Assembly (NCBI GenBank): GCA_965224595.1
Contig: OZ245058.1
Location: 2,108,001-2,172,000, forward strand
Source of the DNA: Aliivibrio_A sp016764915
GTDB lineage: Bacteria > Pseudomonadota > Gammaproteobacteria > Enterobacterales > Vibrionaceae
Direction: 5' to 3'
DNA length: 64,000 bases
The position numbers were made by a program, and so were the translations under genes. The stretch's first letter is position 1. Every line of letters starts with the position of its first letter. The notes beneath the pieces are model-generated. The model saw only the letters and a list, made by a program, of their open reading frames with translations. It searched no databases and was not told where the DNA came from. Below, in pieces: positions 9,801 to 17,976 of this stretch.

Positions 9801-10767
9801 TTGCGCCTTCATCACGGATTTCACCACCAGAACCTGTCGATGCGCCCGGCCAAGGAGAGATAGCCGTTGGGTGGTTATGAGTTTCCACTTTCATCAAGAT
9901 GTGTGCTTGCTCTTGATGGTAGTTATATTGACGTGTTTCTGGATCAGGGAAGAAACGACCGACTTCAGAGCCTGTCATTACTGCTGCATTGTCTTTATAG
10001 GCAGACAGTACGTTTTCCGGGTGCAGCTCAAAGGTGTTTTTGATCATCTTGAACAGTGATTTCTCTTGCTTAACGCCATCAATGGTCCAATCAGCATTGA
10101 AGATTTTATGACGACAATGCTCAGAGTTCGCTTGAGCAAACATCATGAGTTCGATGTCAGTTGGGTTACGCCCCAGCTTTTCAGTAAAGCTCTCTAACAA
10201 ATAATCAATTTCATCTTCAGCCAATGCTAAGCCCAGAGTGATATTTGCCTCTTCCAGTGCTTTTCGTCCACCATTAAGCAGATCAACATCAGCCACTGGT
10301 GCAGGTTGTGCAACCGCAAACAGCGCATTCACGAGTTCAAAATCGTTGAGTACGATTTCCATCATGCGATCATGCAAGATAGCTTTCAGTTCCAATGTTT
10401 GCACATCCGATAATTGAGCGCTGCTCTCAATATAATAAGCGGTACCACGCTCTAAACGTTTGATTAAGTTAAGACCACAATTGTGAGCTATATCGGTCGC
10501 TTTTGAAGACCAAGGAGAGATAGTTCCTGGACGAGGAGTGACAAGAACCAACAAACCTTCAGGCTCATGTTCTTGTAGAGTAGGGCCGTAAGTCAGTAGC
10601 TTATCAAGCTTCTCTTGCTCAGACTCAGTAAGCTCTGTAGACAGATCTGCAAAGTGCATAAACTCGGCATAGATGTTTGTTACAGGCAGGCTTAGTTCTC
10701 GGCAAAGCTCTAATAGCTTATTAACACGAAACTCAGAAAGTGCGGCTGATCCACGCAATATTTTCAT
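6871..10767 (-). CDS. purL: Phosphoribosylformylglycinamidine synthase (FGAM synthase)
   Basis: The 1298-residue single-chain enzyme converts FGAR, glutamine and ATP to FGAM in purine synthesis. An N-terminal PurS-like part is followed by a linker, two AIRS-like halves containing the ATP site (MKVETHNHPTAISPWPGAST), and a C-terminal class I glutamine amidotransferase with GVCNGCQML around the catalytic Cys and HGEGR plus MPHPERVFR for the rest of the triad. I chose MKILRGSAALSEF as the start because it matches the usual N-terminus; a seven-codon extension exists. A PurR box lies upstream, so purine repression is likely. Confidence 0.97.
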   Translation of the reverse strand: MKILRGSAALSEFRVNKLLELCRELSLPVTNIYAEFMHFADLSTELTESEQEKLDKLLTYGPTLQEHEPEGLLVLVTPRPGTISPWSSKATDIAHNCGLNLIKRLERGTAYYIESSAQLSDVQTLELKAILHDRMMEIVLNDFELVNALFAVAQPAPVADVDLLNGGRKALEEANITLGLALAEDEIDYLLESFTEKLGRNPTDIELMMFAQANSEHCRHKIFNADWTIDGVKQEKSLFKMIKNTFELHPENVLSAYKDNAAVMTGSEVGRFFPDPETRQYNYHQEQAHILMKVETHNHPTAISPWPGASTGSGGEIRDEGATGIGGKPKAGLVGFSVSNLKIPNFVQPWETDFGKPDRIVTALDIMLEGPLGGAAFNNEFGRPNLLGYFRTYEERVNSHNGEEVRGYHKPIMIAGGMGNIRDEHVQKREIPVGASLIVLGGPAMNIGLGGGAASSMASGQSAENLDFASVQRENPEMERRCQEVIDRCWQMGDDNPIAFIHDVGAGGISNALPELVDDGERGGIFNLRDVPNDEPGMSPLEIWCNESQERYVMAVADKDLAAFEAICKRERAPYAIVGKATAERDLILEDAHFDNTPIEMPMDILLGNTPKMTRDVKTLRANNPALDRSDITIDDAIERILRLPTVAEKTFLITIGDRTVTGLVARDQMVGPWQVPVANCAVTAGSYDTYHGEAMSMGERTPVALLDFGASARLAVGEAITNIAATNIGDINRIKLSANWMSPAGHPGEDAGLYEAVKAVGEELCPALGLTIPVGKDSMSMKTKWSENGEEKEVTSPLSLVITAFGRVEDIRKTITPQLRTDKGDSSLVLIDLGNGKNRLGATALAQVYKQLGDKPADVDNAEQLKGFYDGLQQLVAEDKLLAYHDKGDGGLFVTLAEMAFAGHCGVNSNIEALGDDTLAVLFNEELGAVIQVANSELDSVLATLADNGLAECSHVIGSAEASDMLVITSGAETIIDKSRIELRVIWAETTHKMQSLRDNTECADQEHAAKSDNSDPGLNVSLSYDIDEDIAAPYIATGAKPKMAILREQGVNSHVEMAAAFDRAGFEATDIHMSDILSGDAVLEEYHGLVACGGFSYGDVLGAGEGWAKSVLFNEQARDQFADFFKREDTFSLGVCNGCQMLSNLRELIPGAEYWPRFVRNESERFEARFSLVEIQENDSVFFKGMAGSRMPIAVSHGEGRMEVRDAEHLAAIEQSGTVALRYVDNLGNPTQQYPNNPNGSPNAITGLTTTDGRVTIMMPHPERVFRAVANSWHPEEWNEDSPWMRMFRNARVNIG

Positions 10768-10900
10768 GTACTTACGTCTCTTTGGCAATTGATTAAAGAT
10801 GATATTGACGTATTTTCATGATGTGAATAAAAATACGTCAATGTCACCTCGAGGATTGCGGGCGTAGTATAAGGGAATTTACATCAATTCGTAACCACTA

Positions 10901-10916
10901 ACGCAACCGTTTGCGT
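10901..10916. promoter_or_regulatory. PurR operator (pur box) upstream of purL
   Basis: ACGCAACCGTTTGCGT differs from the PurR consensus ACGCAAACGTTTGCGT at one position. It lies 134 bp upstream of the purL start codon, in the region between purL and the divergent mltF. PurR with hypoxanthine or guanine would repress purL; mltF may or may not be affected. Confidence 0.9.
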
Positions 10917-11031
10917 TATTTATTAATTACTCATTGAAATAATAAATTTATTATTTTATCTCCGGTTTTTTTGCTCCTAACTGTCTGCTTTGGTATAAAT
11001 ACTCTCTACCGTCGCCACAAGAGCATCACTT

Positions 11032-12528
11032 TTGATTCGAAAGCAGCTAAAAATAAACATTAAGTCTTTATTTTTAATCACTTTATTTAGTGTAATCCTT
11101 ACTGGATGTCAGATTGAGTCTGAACCCAAATCCAAACTGGATCAGATCAGAGAGCGTGGTGTTCTTCGAGTAGGCACCTTAAACAACCAACTCTCTTACT
11201 ATATTGGCACAGAAGGTCCAACCGGACTCGATTACGATTTAGCCAAACTGTTTGCCGAGCAACTCAATGTAAAACTTGAGATGAAACCCGCTTACAGTTT
11301 TTCTGGGTTGTTTCCTGCTTTAGAGCGTGATGAAGTCGATATCATCGCCGCTAACCTTACTGTTACGCCCAACCGTTTAAAAAAATTCCGTTCAGGCCCT
11401 GTCTACTACTACGTCAGCCAGCAGTTAATATATAAAAAAGGACAGTGGCGTCCAAGAAACATCAAAAATTTGATTGAACAAGAGAACCATCTCACTATCC
11501 CTAAGCACTCCAGTTTTGAAGGAGCACTGTACAGCCTAAAAAGCGACAATCCTGATCTCGAGTGGCAAACTAACAGTAATTTGGGGGTTGGAGAGCTATT
11601 GAAACAGGTTGCATCTGGAGAGATCAATTACACCATTGCCGATTCAGTCGAAGTGGCACTGAGCCAGCGTATACACCCTGAAATTGCCGTTGCGTTTGAA
11701 TTGACCGAAGATCAGCCTATTGCTTGGTACCTCAATAAATCAAACAACGAAAGCTTATTGGGTGTCATGATCGAGTTTTTTGGCGATCTCAAACAATCGG
11801 GTGATCTGGTCAAGCTAGAAGAGAAGTATTTCGGTCATGTCGAAACCTTTGATTACGTTGATACTCGCGCCTTTATCCGTGCAATAGATGGGAAATTAGA
11901 TCGCTGGGTGCCTTTGTTTAAAAAATATTCGGGTGAGTTTGATTGGCGCTTATTAGCTGCACTCTCCTATCAAGAGTCCCATTGGCGACCGAATGCCACC
12001 TCACCAACAGGCGTACGGGGCATGATGATGCTGACCAAACCAACAGCGGCCTCTGTCGGCGTGAGGAATCGTCTTGATCCAGAACAGAGCATCAAAGGCG
12101 GTTCAAAGTATTTAAGTAAAATCGTAAAACGTATTCCTGACTCAATTGAGAACCATGAAAAGATCTGGTTTGCTTTAGCCTCTTACAATGTCGGCTTTGG
12201 TCACATGATGGATGCAAGGCGGTTAACGCAAAAACAAGGAGCAGATGCTGACTCTTGGGGTGATGTCAAAGAGCGTCTACCTCTGTTACGCCAAAGAAAA
12301 TATTACAGTAAATCTCGTTACGGCTTTGCCCGTGGGGATGAAGCGAAAAAATACGTGGAAAATATTCGGCGCTACTACCAATCGATTGTGGGCTACGAAC
12401 TAGAAAAATATAACGATAAGCTGGAGAGTGTCGACATTAATGTTGATAACTTAGCCACCATTAATGTCATTGTAGAAGAGCTACCTGACACTGTTTCAGC
12501 CGCCACCGCCACTTCAAGTGAAGAGTAA
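11032..12528 (+). CDS. mltF: Membrane-bound lytic murein transglycosylase F
   Basis: A 498-residue lipoprotein. A signal sequence ends in the lipobox LTGC (Cys at about residue 26). Residues 40-265 form a periplasmic solute-binding-like regulatory domain (GVLRVGTLNN, TGLDYDLAKLFAEQL). The C-terminal part is a goose-lysozyme-like transglycosylase with ALSYQESHWRPNATSPTGVRG, the Glu being catalytic. It cleaves glycan strands to 1,6-anhydro products at the outer membrane. The start codon is TTG; ATG alternatives nearby would remove the signal peptide. It sits between purL and tadA, as in enteric bacteria. Confidence 0.94.
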   Translation: MIRKQLKINIKSLFLITLFSVILTGCQIESEPKSKLDQIRERGVLRVGTLNNQLSYYIGTEGPTGLDYDLAKLFAEQLNVKLEMKPAYSFSGLFPALERDEVDIIAANLTVTPNRLKKFRSGPVYYYVSQQLIYKKGQWRPRNIKNLIEQENHLTIPKHSSFEGALYSLKSDNPDLEWQTNSNLGVGELLKQVASGEINYTIADSVEVALSQRIHPEIAVAFELTEDQPIAWYLNKSNNESLLGVMIEFFGDLKQSGDLVKLEEKYFGHVETFDYVDTRAFIRAIDGKLDRWVPLFKKYSGEFDWRLLAALSYQESHWRPNATSPTGVRGMMMLTKPTAASVGVRNRLDPEQSIKGGSKYLSKIVKRIPDSIENHEKIWFALASYNVGFGHMMDARRLTQKQGADADSWGDVKERLPLLRQRKYYSKSRYGFARGDEAKKYVENIRRYYQSIVGYELEKYNDKLESVDINVDNLATINVIVEELPDTVSAATATSSEE

Positions 12529-12533
12529 TAAAG

Positions 12534-12558
12534 TAATTGGCCTATCATAGGCCAATTA
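12534..12558. terminator. Perfect hairpin after mltF
   Basis: TAATTGGCCTAT and ATAGGCCAATTA pair around a single C. No long T run follows, so it could be a weak terminator or a transcript-end stabilising hairpin for mltF. Confidence 0.55.
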
Positions 12559-12632
12559 CAACCTTATCAGTATTTGGGTCATAATGATCTATTTACTCTG
12601 ATTCGGTTAGTCTATAGAAAAAAGTGAATACT

Positions 12633-12752
12633 ATGATCGTGTTGGAACTATTCATCCTACTACTTGTCTTATTCTTGTTATCTGCAATATCTCTCACTAT
12701 TTGCGAAGTCGCTCATATTTTCGACACGCCATTTGAGACCTTCATCACTTAA
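12633..12752 (+). CDS. Hypothetical 39-residue membrane peptide
   Basis: An ATG-started ORF of 39 codons. Residues 4-22 are almost entirely hydrophobic (LELFILLLVLFLLSAISLTI), giving one likely membrane helix. The tail is short and contains Cys, His and acidic residues. No strong Shine-Dalgarno is seen (only AAAAAGTGAA upstream). I do not recognise it. It may be a genuine small membrane protein or a chance ORF; the amphipathic layout favours the former. Confidence 0.4.
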   Translation: MIVLELFILLLVLFLLSAISLTICEVAHIFDTPFETFIT

Positions 12753-12927
12753 GCTGATTCATAAATCGGTAACAATGAAAGGATATAACAGAGGGGTTTC
12801 CTGATTCTTATGGCTGTAATCAGTTGTTTTCAGAAAGAATAAACAAGAAGGGAGCCAAAATAGGCTAATTTATCACTAAACAGGTAATTAGATTGGAATA
12901 GAACTAACGATTAAAGGAGGCATTAAT

Positions 12928-13071
12928 ATGCTTTCAAGAAAGAAAACCAGTATGAACAAAAAGATCTCGAGCACGACAAGAAGAAAACGTATGTTAATCA
13001 ATAACCATAAAAAGACACTCAGTCGCCACCGCGCTTATATGATTACCGCACTGGACGATATCGAAGAGTAA
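12928..13071 (+). CDS. Hypothetical 47-residue basic protein
   Basis: An ATG-started ORF of 47 codons preceded by a near-perfect Shine-Dalgarno (AAAGGAGG, 7 nt upstream). The first 37 residues are very rich in Lys and Arg (RKKTSMNKKISSTTRRKR); the end is acidic (TALDDIEE). The composition suggests a nucleic-acid or ribosome-associated peptide, but that is inference. It is too short for usual gene calls and lies between mltF and tadA. Confidence 0.55.
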   Translation: MLSRKKTSMNKKISSTTRRKRMLINNHKKTLSRHRAYMITALDDIEE

Positions 13072-13113
13072 CCATCACCCGATAGGCAAACATTGAGCTG
13101 TTATTGTTTGCCT

Positions 13114-13686
13114 TTACAACTCCCCATCCTCCCTCTTTTTTAATCGCTTCAACTCCTTTTTTTCTAACCTTCTACGCTTAAAGAACGCTTGTAATTGAAA
13201 ACGACATTCATCAGCCAATAACCCAGCAGACGCTTGCACTTGATGGTAAACCCCTTCACCACCTAATAAATTGATCACTGAACCCGCCGCACCTGTTTTT
13301 AGATCAGAAGCACCGTAAACCACTTTGCCTACCCGGCTCTGCACCATCGCACCCGCGCACATGGGACAAGGCTCTAAGGTGACATATAGAGTGGTATCTA
13401 ACAGTCGATAATTCTCTAGCGCTTGACCTGCCTGTTTTATTGCCATCATTTCTGCGTGCGCCGTCGCATCGTGTTGACCAATAGAGCGGTTCCAACCTTC
13501 ACCAATAATTTGATCGTTCAAGACCAGTATTGCGCCTACGGGGACCTCTCCTTCCGACTCCGCTACAGCCGCCAATTCTAGGGCTCTTTGCATATAGCGT
13601 TCATCTTTTTCAGTAAAAAGATCATCGTAGGCCAAATGCTCCGGTTTGGAGCTAGGGTTTGAGTTGGGTTCTGTCATTTTTATCAC
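13114..13686 (-). CDS. tadA: tRNA adenosine(34) deaminase
   Basis: A 190-residue deaminase with the zinc site HAE (His77, Glu79) and PCPMC (Cys107, Cys110). It makes inosine at the wobble base of tRNA-Arg(ACG). An N-terminal extension of about 25 residues and a basic C-terminal tail flank the core; a later ATG four codons in is possible as the start. It is convergent with mltF, the usual neighbour. Confidence 0.93.
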   Translation of the reverse strand: MIKMTEPNSNPSSKPEHLAYDDLFTEKDERYMQRALELAAVAESEGEVPVGAILVLNDQIIGEGWNRSIGQHDATAHAEMMAIKQAGQALENYRLLDTTLYVTLEPCPMCAGAMVQSRVGKVVYGASDLKTGAAGSVINLLGGEGVYHQVQASAGLLADECRFQLQAFFKRRRLEKKELKRLKKREDGEL

Positions 13687-13793
13687 ACTTTTTTTCGCGT
13701 ATTTTATCGCACGGTTTGAATCGCAATAGTATAAAGCTTATGTTGACTCATGGGCAACCGCCGAGTGAATAACGGTAAATAACACCCATAAAA

Positions 13794-13816
13794 AAGGGAG
13801 CCATCACAGCTCCCTT
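13794..13816 (-). terminator. Terminator of tnaA
   Basis: AAGGGAGC pairs with GCTCCCTT around seven bases. On the minus strand it is followed by a TTTTTT run. It lies 36 bp downstream of the tnaA stop. Confidence 0.9.
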
Positions 13817-13851
13817 AGTCACTCTCTCTTAATTACTCTATCAGCAGGTAA

Positions 13852-15258
13852 TTACACCTCTTCTAATCGAGCAGTAAAGTGACGTAATACCGTTGGTTCA
13901 TAGGTTAAACGCAGCCCTTTCACGGTGTGCACGTTGTCTAGCACATCTTTAAAGGCATCAACAATGTAGTCACAGTGTGATTTGGTGATGGTCATACGAG
14001 GCACAGTTAAGCGCAATAGCTCCATTGGTGCTTTGATCTGCACGCCATCTCTGTCACGGCCTAATAGCAGCGAGCCAATCTCAACCGCACGAATGCCGCC
14101 AAGTTCGTATAACTTACACGCCAATGCATGCGCAGGGAACTGCTCACCTGGGATGTGTGGCAATAGACGCCCTGCATCAACAAACACCGCATGTCCACCC
14201 GCGGTTTGACAAGGAACACCTGCTTTTTCAAGTTCGTTGGCAAGGTAGGCAATTTGACTAATACGATACGCTAAATAGTCTTGATCTTGTCCGTCATACA
14301 GACCACGAGCCAACTCTTCAATCGCTTGACCAGATAGGCCACCGTACGTTGGGAAACCTTCCATCGGCACACAACGAGAGCGACACTCAGTAAACTCATC
14401 TAAGTAGGTATCATCTTTCACACACAACAGACCGCCAATACGTACCAAGGCATCTTTTTTGGCTGACATAGCGAGCATATCAGAGTATTTGTACATCTCT
14501 TTGATGATAGCGCCGATAGTCCAATCTTGGAAACCCTCTTCACGCTGTTGAATAAAATAGGCATTTTCACAAAAACGAGCTGAATCCATCAATACAGGGA
14601 TATCAAATCGCTGCGCCACTTCGTACACTGCTTTCAAGTTCGCCATAGAAACTGGCTGACCACCTGCCGAGTTATTGGTGATGGTAGAGATGATGGTGTA
14701 GACATTTTCAGGACCGTGCTCTTCAATCACCGCTTCAAGTTTAGCGATATCAAAGTTACCTTTAAATGGGTGGAATACATTGGTATCCATACACTCATCA
14801 ATCACCACATTCACCGCTTCCGCACCGTTCAGTTGCGTGTGGCCTTGTGTAGTATCAAAGTGCCAGTTAGAGATTGAAATAGGTGCTGTCATCCCTTTTT
14901 CACGTTTACGCTTCTCGATTAAAGTTGGAATAATCAGCTGCTCTGCCCCACGCCCTTGGTGAGTTGGCATCGTATATTTATAACCAAAAATATCGGTGAC
15001 AGCGTCCGCCAGTTTGTAATAAGACTTAGAGCCGGCGTAGGATTCATCACCCAGCATTCCCGCTGACAACATGGTATTAGTGATGGCGCCAGTGCCTGAA
15101 TCGGTCAATAGATCGATAAACACATCTTCAGATCGTAGAGAGAACGGGTTCATCCCCGATGCCTTGATCGCTGCTTGACGCTCTTCAAGTGTTTTTAATA
15201 CAATCGGCTCAACAACGCGGATACGGAATGGTTCTGGTAGATGTTTAATATTGCTCAT
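13852..15258 (-). CDS. tnaA: Tryptophanase (tryptophan indole-lyase)
   Basis: A 468-residue PLP enzyme of the tyrosine phenol-lyase/tryptophanase fold. It degrades tryptophan to indole, pyruvate and ammonia. Conserved stretches include KHLPEPFRIRV, GMNPF, DVFIDLLTDSGTGA, PTHQGRGAEQ, and MLAMSAKKDA with the PLP lysine. I chose MSNIKHLPEP as the start (AAGGCAC upstream, matching other tryptophanases). A longer in-frame ORF starting MNIL exists at 15303 but lacks a convincing ribosome site. No tryptophan permease gene follows it; the downstream gene is tadA, behind a terminator. Confidence 0.96.
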   Translation of the reverse strand: MSNIKHLPEPFRIRVVEPIVLKTLEERQAAIKASGMNPFSLRSEDVFIDLLTDSGTGAITNTMLSAGMLGDESYAGSKSYYKLADAVTDIFGYKYTMPTHQGRGAEQLIIPTLIEKRKREKGMTAPISISNWHFDTTQGHTQLNGAEAVNVVIDECMDTNVFHPFKGNFDIAKLEAVIEEHGPENVYTIISTITNNSAGGQPVSMANLKAVYEVAQRFDIPVLMDSARFCENAYFIQQREEGFQDWTIGAIIKEMYKYSDMLAMSAKKDALVRIGGLLCVKDDTYLDEFTECRSRCVPMEGFPTYGGLSGQAIEELARGLYDGQDQDYLAYRISQIAYLANELEKAGVPCQTAGGHAVFVDAGRLLPHIPGEQFPAHALACKLYELGGIRAVEIGSLLLGRDRDGVQIKAPMELLRLTVPRMTITKSHCDYIVDAFKDVLDNVHTVKGLRLTYEPTVLRHFTARLEEV

Positions 15259-15334
15259 AATAGTGCCTTTTTTTTGTTGTGCTAAATCGCACAGAATATT
15301 CATTAATAATTAGGGTGTAACGAAACCGCTAATC

Positions 15335-15433
15335 TTAATGAATCGGCAAATAATGAGTCAGTTTGTAATCTTCAATGTACCAAGGCGACAAGATCGGCAT
15401 GGCAGAAGATTCCCAATGTAGAGGTAATGTCAC
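15335..15433 (-). CDS. tnaC: TnaC-type tryptophanase leader peptide
   Basis: A 32-residue ORF with a GTG start preceded by GAGGA at a spacing of 7 nt. Its core SPWYIEDYK keeps the E. coli TnaC spacing: Trp18 to Asp22 is four residues, Trp to Lys is six, and Trp to Pro30 is twelve. Those residues are the ones known to stall the ribosome at the exit tunnel when tryptophan is bound. Two residues (Ile-His) follow the proline before the stop. The ORF ends 76 bp before tnaA, much closer than in E. coli. The identification is from spacing and position, not from a search. Confidence 0.82.
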   Translation of the reverse strand: MTLPLHWESSAMPILSPWYIEDYKLTHYLPIH

Positions 15434-15584
15434 GCTATATTCCTCGATGAAATGGCAATAACGCTATGAATAAGAATAGAACAACAGACCGATGTCGGCG
15501 CTGTTTTCTAGGGAGTCACAGATGCGCAGAGGCGCTTCAAAGAGATTATTCTGAAGAGAGGAGAAATGAGATTCTATGATCCAA

Positions 15585-15593
15585 ATTATACCA
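15585..15593 (-). promoter_or_regulatory. Candidate extended -10 promoter for the tna operon
   Basis: On the minus strand TGGTATAAT (an extended -10 TGnTATAAT element) lies about 150 nt upstream of the tnaC start. No good -35 hexamer or CRP site was found at the expected spacing. The rest of 15434-15761 shows no other gene. Confidence 0.4.
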
Positions 15594-15761
15594 AGCTGAC
15601 AATGGCGGCTCTGATTTGGATACGGTGTAGTGGTGCATAGTAAGTCCTATACAAAAATGGCCCCATACAAATCGGGTGCCTAACTGAAGTCACATCATCA
15701 TACAGATTCACTTATTTATATATGAGCAGAGTGAATAACTGTGACCTGATTATCAGTAGTG

Positions 15762-16631
15762 CTACGCCAGCTTCTGCGCCAAAAAGTCCACCAGCATACG
15801 AACTTTGGGAGATAGATGGCGATTATTTGGATAGAGCGCCCATATTCCCTCTCTCTCTTCTTGAAAAGCGGGCAACAGATCAATCAATTGACCGGTTTCA
15901 AAATAGCGCTGCACGTAATAATCGGGCAGCTGCACTATACCAATGCCTTTTAACGCTGCGTCAGTTAACGCTTTGCCACTGTTACTGTGAATGCTGCCCT
16001 TTATACGAATACTTCGCTCTTTGCCTGATTCTTTAAAACGCCAATAATCTTTGGCGCCAATCAAGCAGTTGTGTTGACGAAGCTCCGACAGCGTATAGGG
16101 CTCACCATATCGCTCAATATATTCTGGTGAGGCGCAGACATGAATACGACGTGACGAGAGGCGTTTGGCCATCATAGATGAGTCGTGCAAGCGGCCAAGG
16201 CGAATCGCCAGATCGAAACCTTGTTCAACTAGATCAAACTGCTGATTACTCAACTGAAAGTGCAGCTCAAGTTGCGGGTGTATCTCCATAAACTGGTTCA
16301 GTAACGGTGCGATATGCTGCTCTCCGTAAGTGACCGGAGCCGTGATTTTTATCTTACCTTGCGGGGTACTTTGCAAATTACTCACTGCACGTTCGGCTTG
16401 CTCTAATCCGTCTAATACTTGGCGACAGTGTTGATAATAGGTCTGACCCGCTTCAGTCACAGAGACTCGTCGCGTGGTACGGTTAAGCAGTTTAATGGCC
16501 AAGCGGTCTTCTAACGCGGAGACCTTACGGCTAATTTGCGCGACCGAGGTGTCTAATTTTTTTGCCGCAGCAGTAAAGCTCTCTGTTTCTGCCACTGAAA
16601 CAAACTCCGATACCCCTTCCCAATTCGCCAT
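15762..16631 (-). CDS. LysR-family transcriptional regulator, divergent from adhC
   Basis: A 289-residue LysR protein: an N-terminal winged helix (SFTAAAKKLDTSVAQISRKVSALEDRLAIKLL) and a periplasmic-binding-like effector domain from about residue 90. I chose MANWEGVSEF as the start, excluding a 17-residue extension that is unusual for the family. The gene is divergent from adhC, with about 215 bp between start codons, the classical LysR layout, so it probably controls adhC-fghA. The effector is unknown. Confidence 0.87.
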   Translation of the reverse strand: MANWEGVSEFVSVAETESFTAAAKKLDTSVAQISRKVSALEDRLAIKLLNRTTRRVSVTEAGQTYYQHCRQVLDGLEQAERAVSNLQSTPQGKIKITAPVTYGEQHIAPLLNQFMEIHPQLELHFQLSNQQFDLVEQGFDLAIRLGRLHDSSMMAKRLSSRRIHVCASPEYIERYGEPYTLSELRQHNCLIGAKDYWRFKESGKERSIRIKGSIHSNSGKALTDAALKGIGIVQLPDYYVQRYFETGQLIDLLPAFQEEREGIWALYPNNRHLSPKVRMLVDFLAQKLA

Positions 16632-16845
16632 GCTATCTACCCCATCGCCTATTATTACGCACACGTAAAAATCATTTACCAATTACCCTGATTATCATCA
16701 TTTAAAAAACAAATACAATACATCCCATCACTTGTTGTTATAAAAAAGAGACGCAGCAAGTTCATAAATAACTGCCACACTCACTATGACTAAATTGAAG
16801 TATCGAGCAGACGCTGGATATTTAACACTCAATAAAGGAAATCAC

Positions 16846-17976
16846 ATGACTGACCAATTCATCAAATCAAAAGCTGCTATTGCTTGGGGCCCAAACCAAC
16901 CGCTTTCTATTGAAGAAGTGGACGTAATGCTACCGCGTAAAGGCGAGGTCTTAGTTCGTATCGTGGCAACGGGTGTGTGTCATACCGATGCATTTACTAT
17001 GTCGGGCCAAGATCCTGAAGGCATCTTCCCAGTAATCTTAGGTCACGAAGGCGGCGGTATTGTTGAGCAGATCGGTGAAGGCGTGACCAGCGTATCCGTT
17101 GGCGATCACGTTATCCCGCTTTACACCGCTGAGTGTGGCAAGTGTAAGTTCTGTACATCTGGCAAAACTAACCTGTGTAGCGCAGTACGTGAAACACAAG
17201 GTAAAGGCTTAATGCCAGATGGCACCACTCGTTTCTATAAAGATGGTCAGCCTATTTTCCATTACATGGGTTGTTCAACGTTCTCTGAGTACACGGTTCT
17301 TCCTGAGATCTCATTGGCAAAAGTCAGCAAAGAAGCACCATTAGAAGAAATTTGTCTATTAGGTTGCGGCGTAACTACAGGCATGGGCGCGGTACTCAAT
17401 ACAGCAAAAGTAGAGAAAGGCGATAACGTCGCTATCTTTGGTCTTGGCGGTATCGGTCTGTCAGCGATTATTGGCGCGAAAATGGCGGGCGCAAACCGCA
17501 TCATTGGTATCGATATTAACGAAAGCAAGTTCGAGCTGGCGAAACAGCTAGGCGCAACAGATTGCATCAACCCGAAAGATTACGACAAGCCGATTCAAGA
17601 TGTGATTGTTGAGATGACTGATGGCGGTGTTGAGTACTCGTTTGAGTGTATCGGCAACGTAGATGTGATGCGTTCAGCGCTTGAGTGTTGTCACAAAGGT
17701 TGGGGCGAGTCTGTTGTGATTGGCGTTGCTGGTGCAGGTCAAGAGATCTCAACCCGTCCATTCCAGCTAGTGACTGGTCGTGTATGGCGTGGTTCTGCAT
17801 TCGGTGGCGTAAAAGGCCGTTCTGAGCTTCCAGCCATTGTTGAGCGTTACATGGCAGGCGAATTTGCTCTGAACGACTTCATCACCCACACCATGGGCCT
17901 TGAAGACATCAACAAATCGTTTGATCTAATGCACAGCGGCGAAAGTATCCGTACTGTTATTCACTTTGATAAGTAA
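16846..17976 (+). CDS. adhC: S-(hydroxymethyl)glutathione dehydrogenase / class III alcohol dehydrogenase
   Basis: A 376-residue zinc enzyme that oxidises S-hydroxymethylglutathione (formed from formaldehyde and glutathione) with NAD. Catalytic-zinc residues lie in GVCHTDAFT and GHEGGG. The structural zinc site is CGKCKFCTSGKTNLC, and the nucleotide fold is GLGGIGLSA. The start at MTDQFIKSKAAIAWG has AAAGGAA just upstream; a 20-codon extension from 16786 has no such signal. The last 37 codons lie within a 192-bp tandem duplication. It is followed by fghA, the next step of the pathway. Confidence 0.96.
   Translation: MTDQFIKSKAAIAWGPNQPLSIEEVDVMLPRKGEVLVRIVATGVCHTDAFTMSGQDPEGIFPVILGHEGGGIVEQIGEGVTSVSVGDHVIPLYTAECGKCKFCTSGKTNLCSAVRETQGKGLMPDGTTRFYKDGQPIFHYMGCSTFSEYTVLPEISLAKVSKEAPLEEICLLGCGVTTGMGAVLNTAKVEKGDNVAIFGLGGIGLSAIIGAKMAGANRIIGIDINESKFELAKQLGATDCINPKDYDKPIQDVIVEMTDGGVEYSFECIGNVDVMRSALECCHKGWGESVVIGVAGAGQEISTRPFQLVTGRVWRGSAFGGVKGRSELPAIVERYMAGEFALNDFITHTMGLEDINKSFDLMHSGESIRTVIHFDK

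Noticed and set aside
15256..15303. Longer tnaA starting at MNIL (15303)
   Set aside because: The MNIL resemblance to the E. coli TnaC start is coincidental; the frame runs into tnaA and lacks a ribosome site, while the tnaC-like ORF lies upstream.
15434..15761. CRP site upstream of tnaC
   Set aside because: Only half-sites (for example TGTGACTCCC) occur; no second half at the right spacing.
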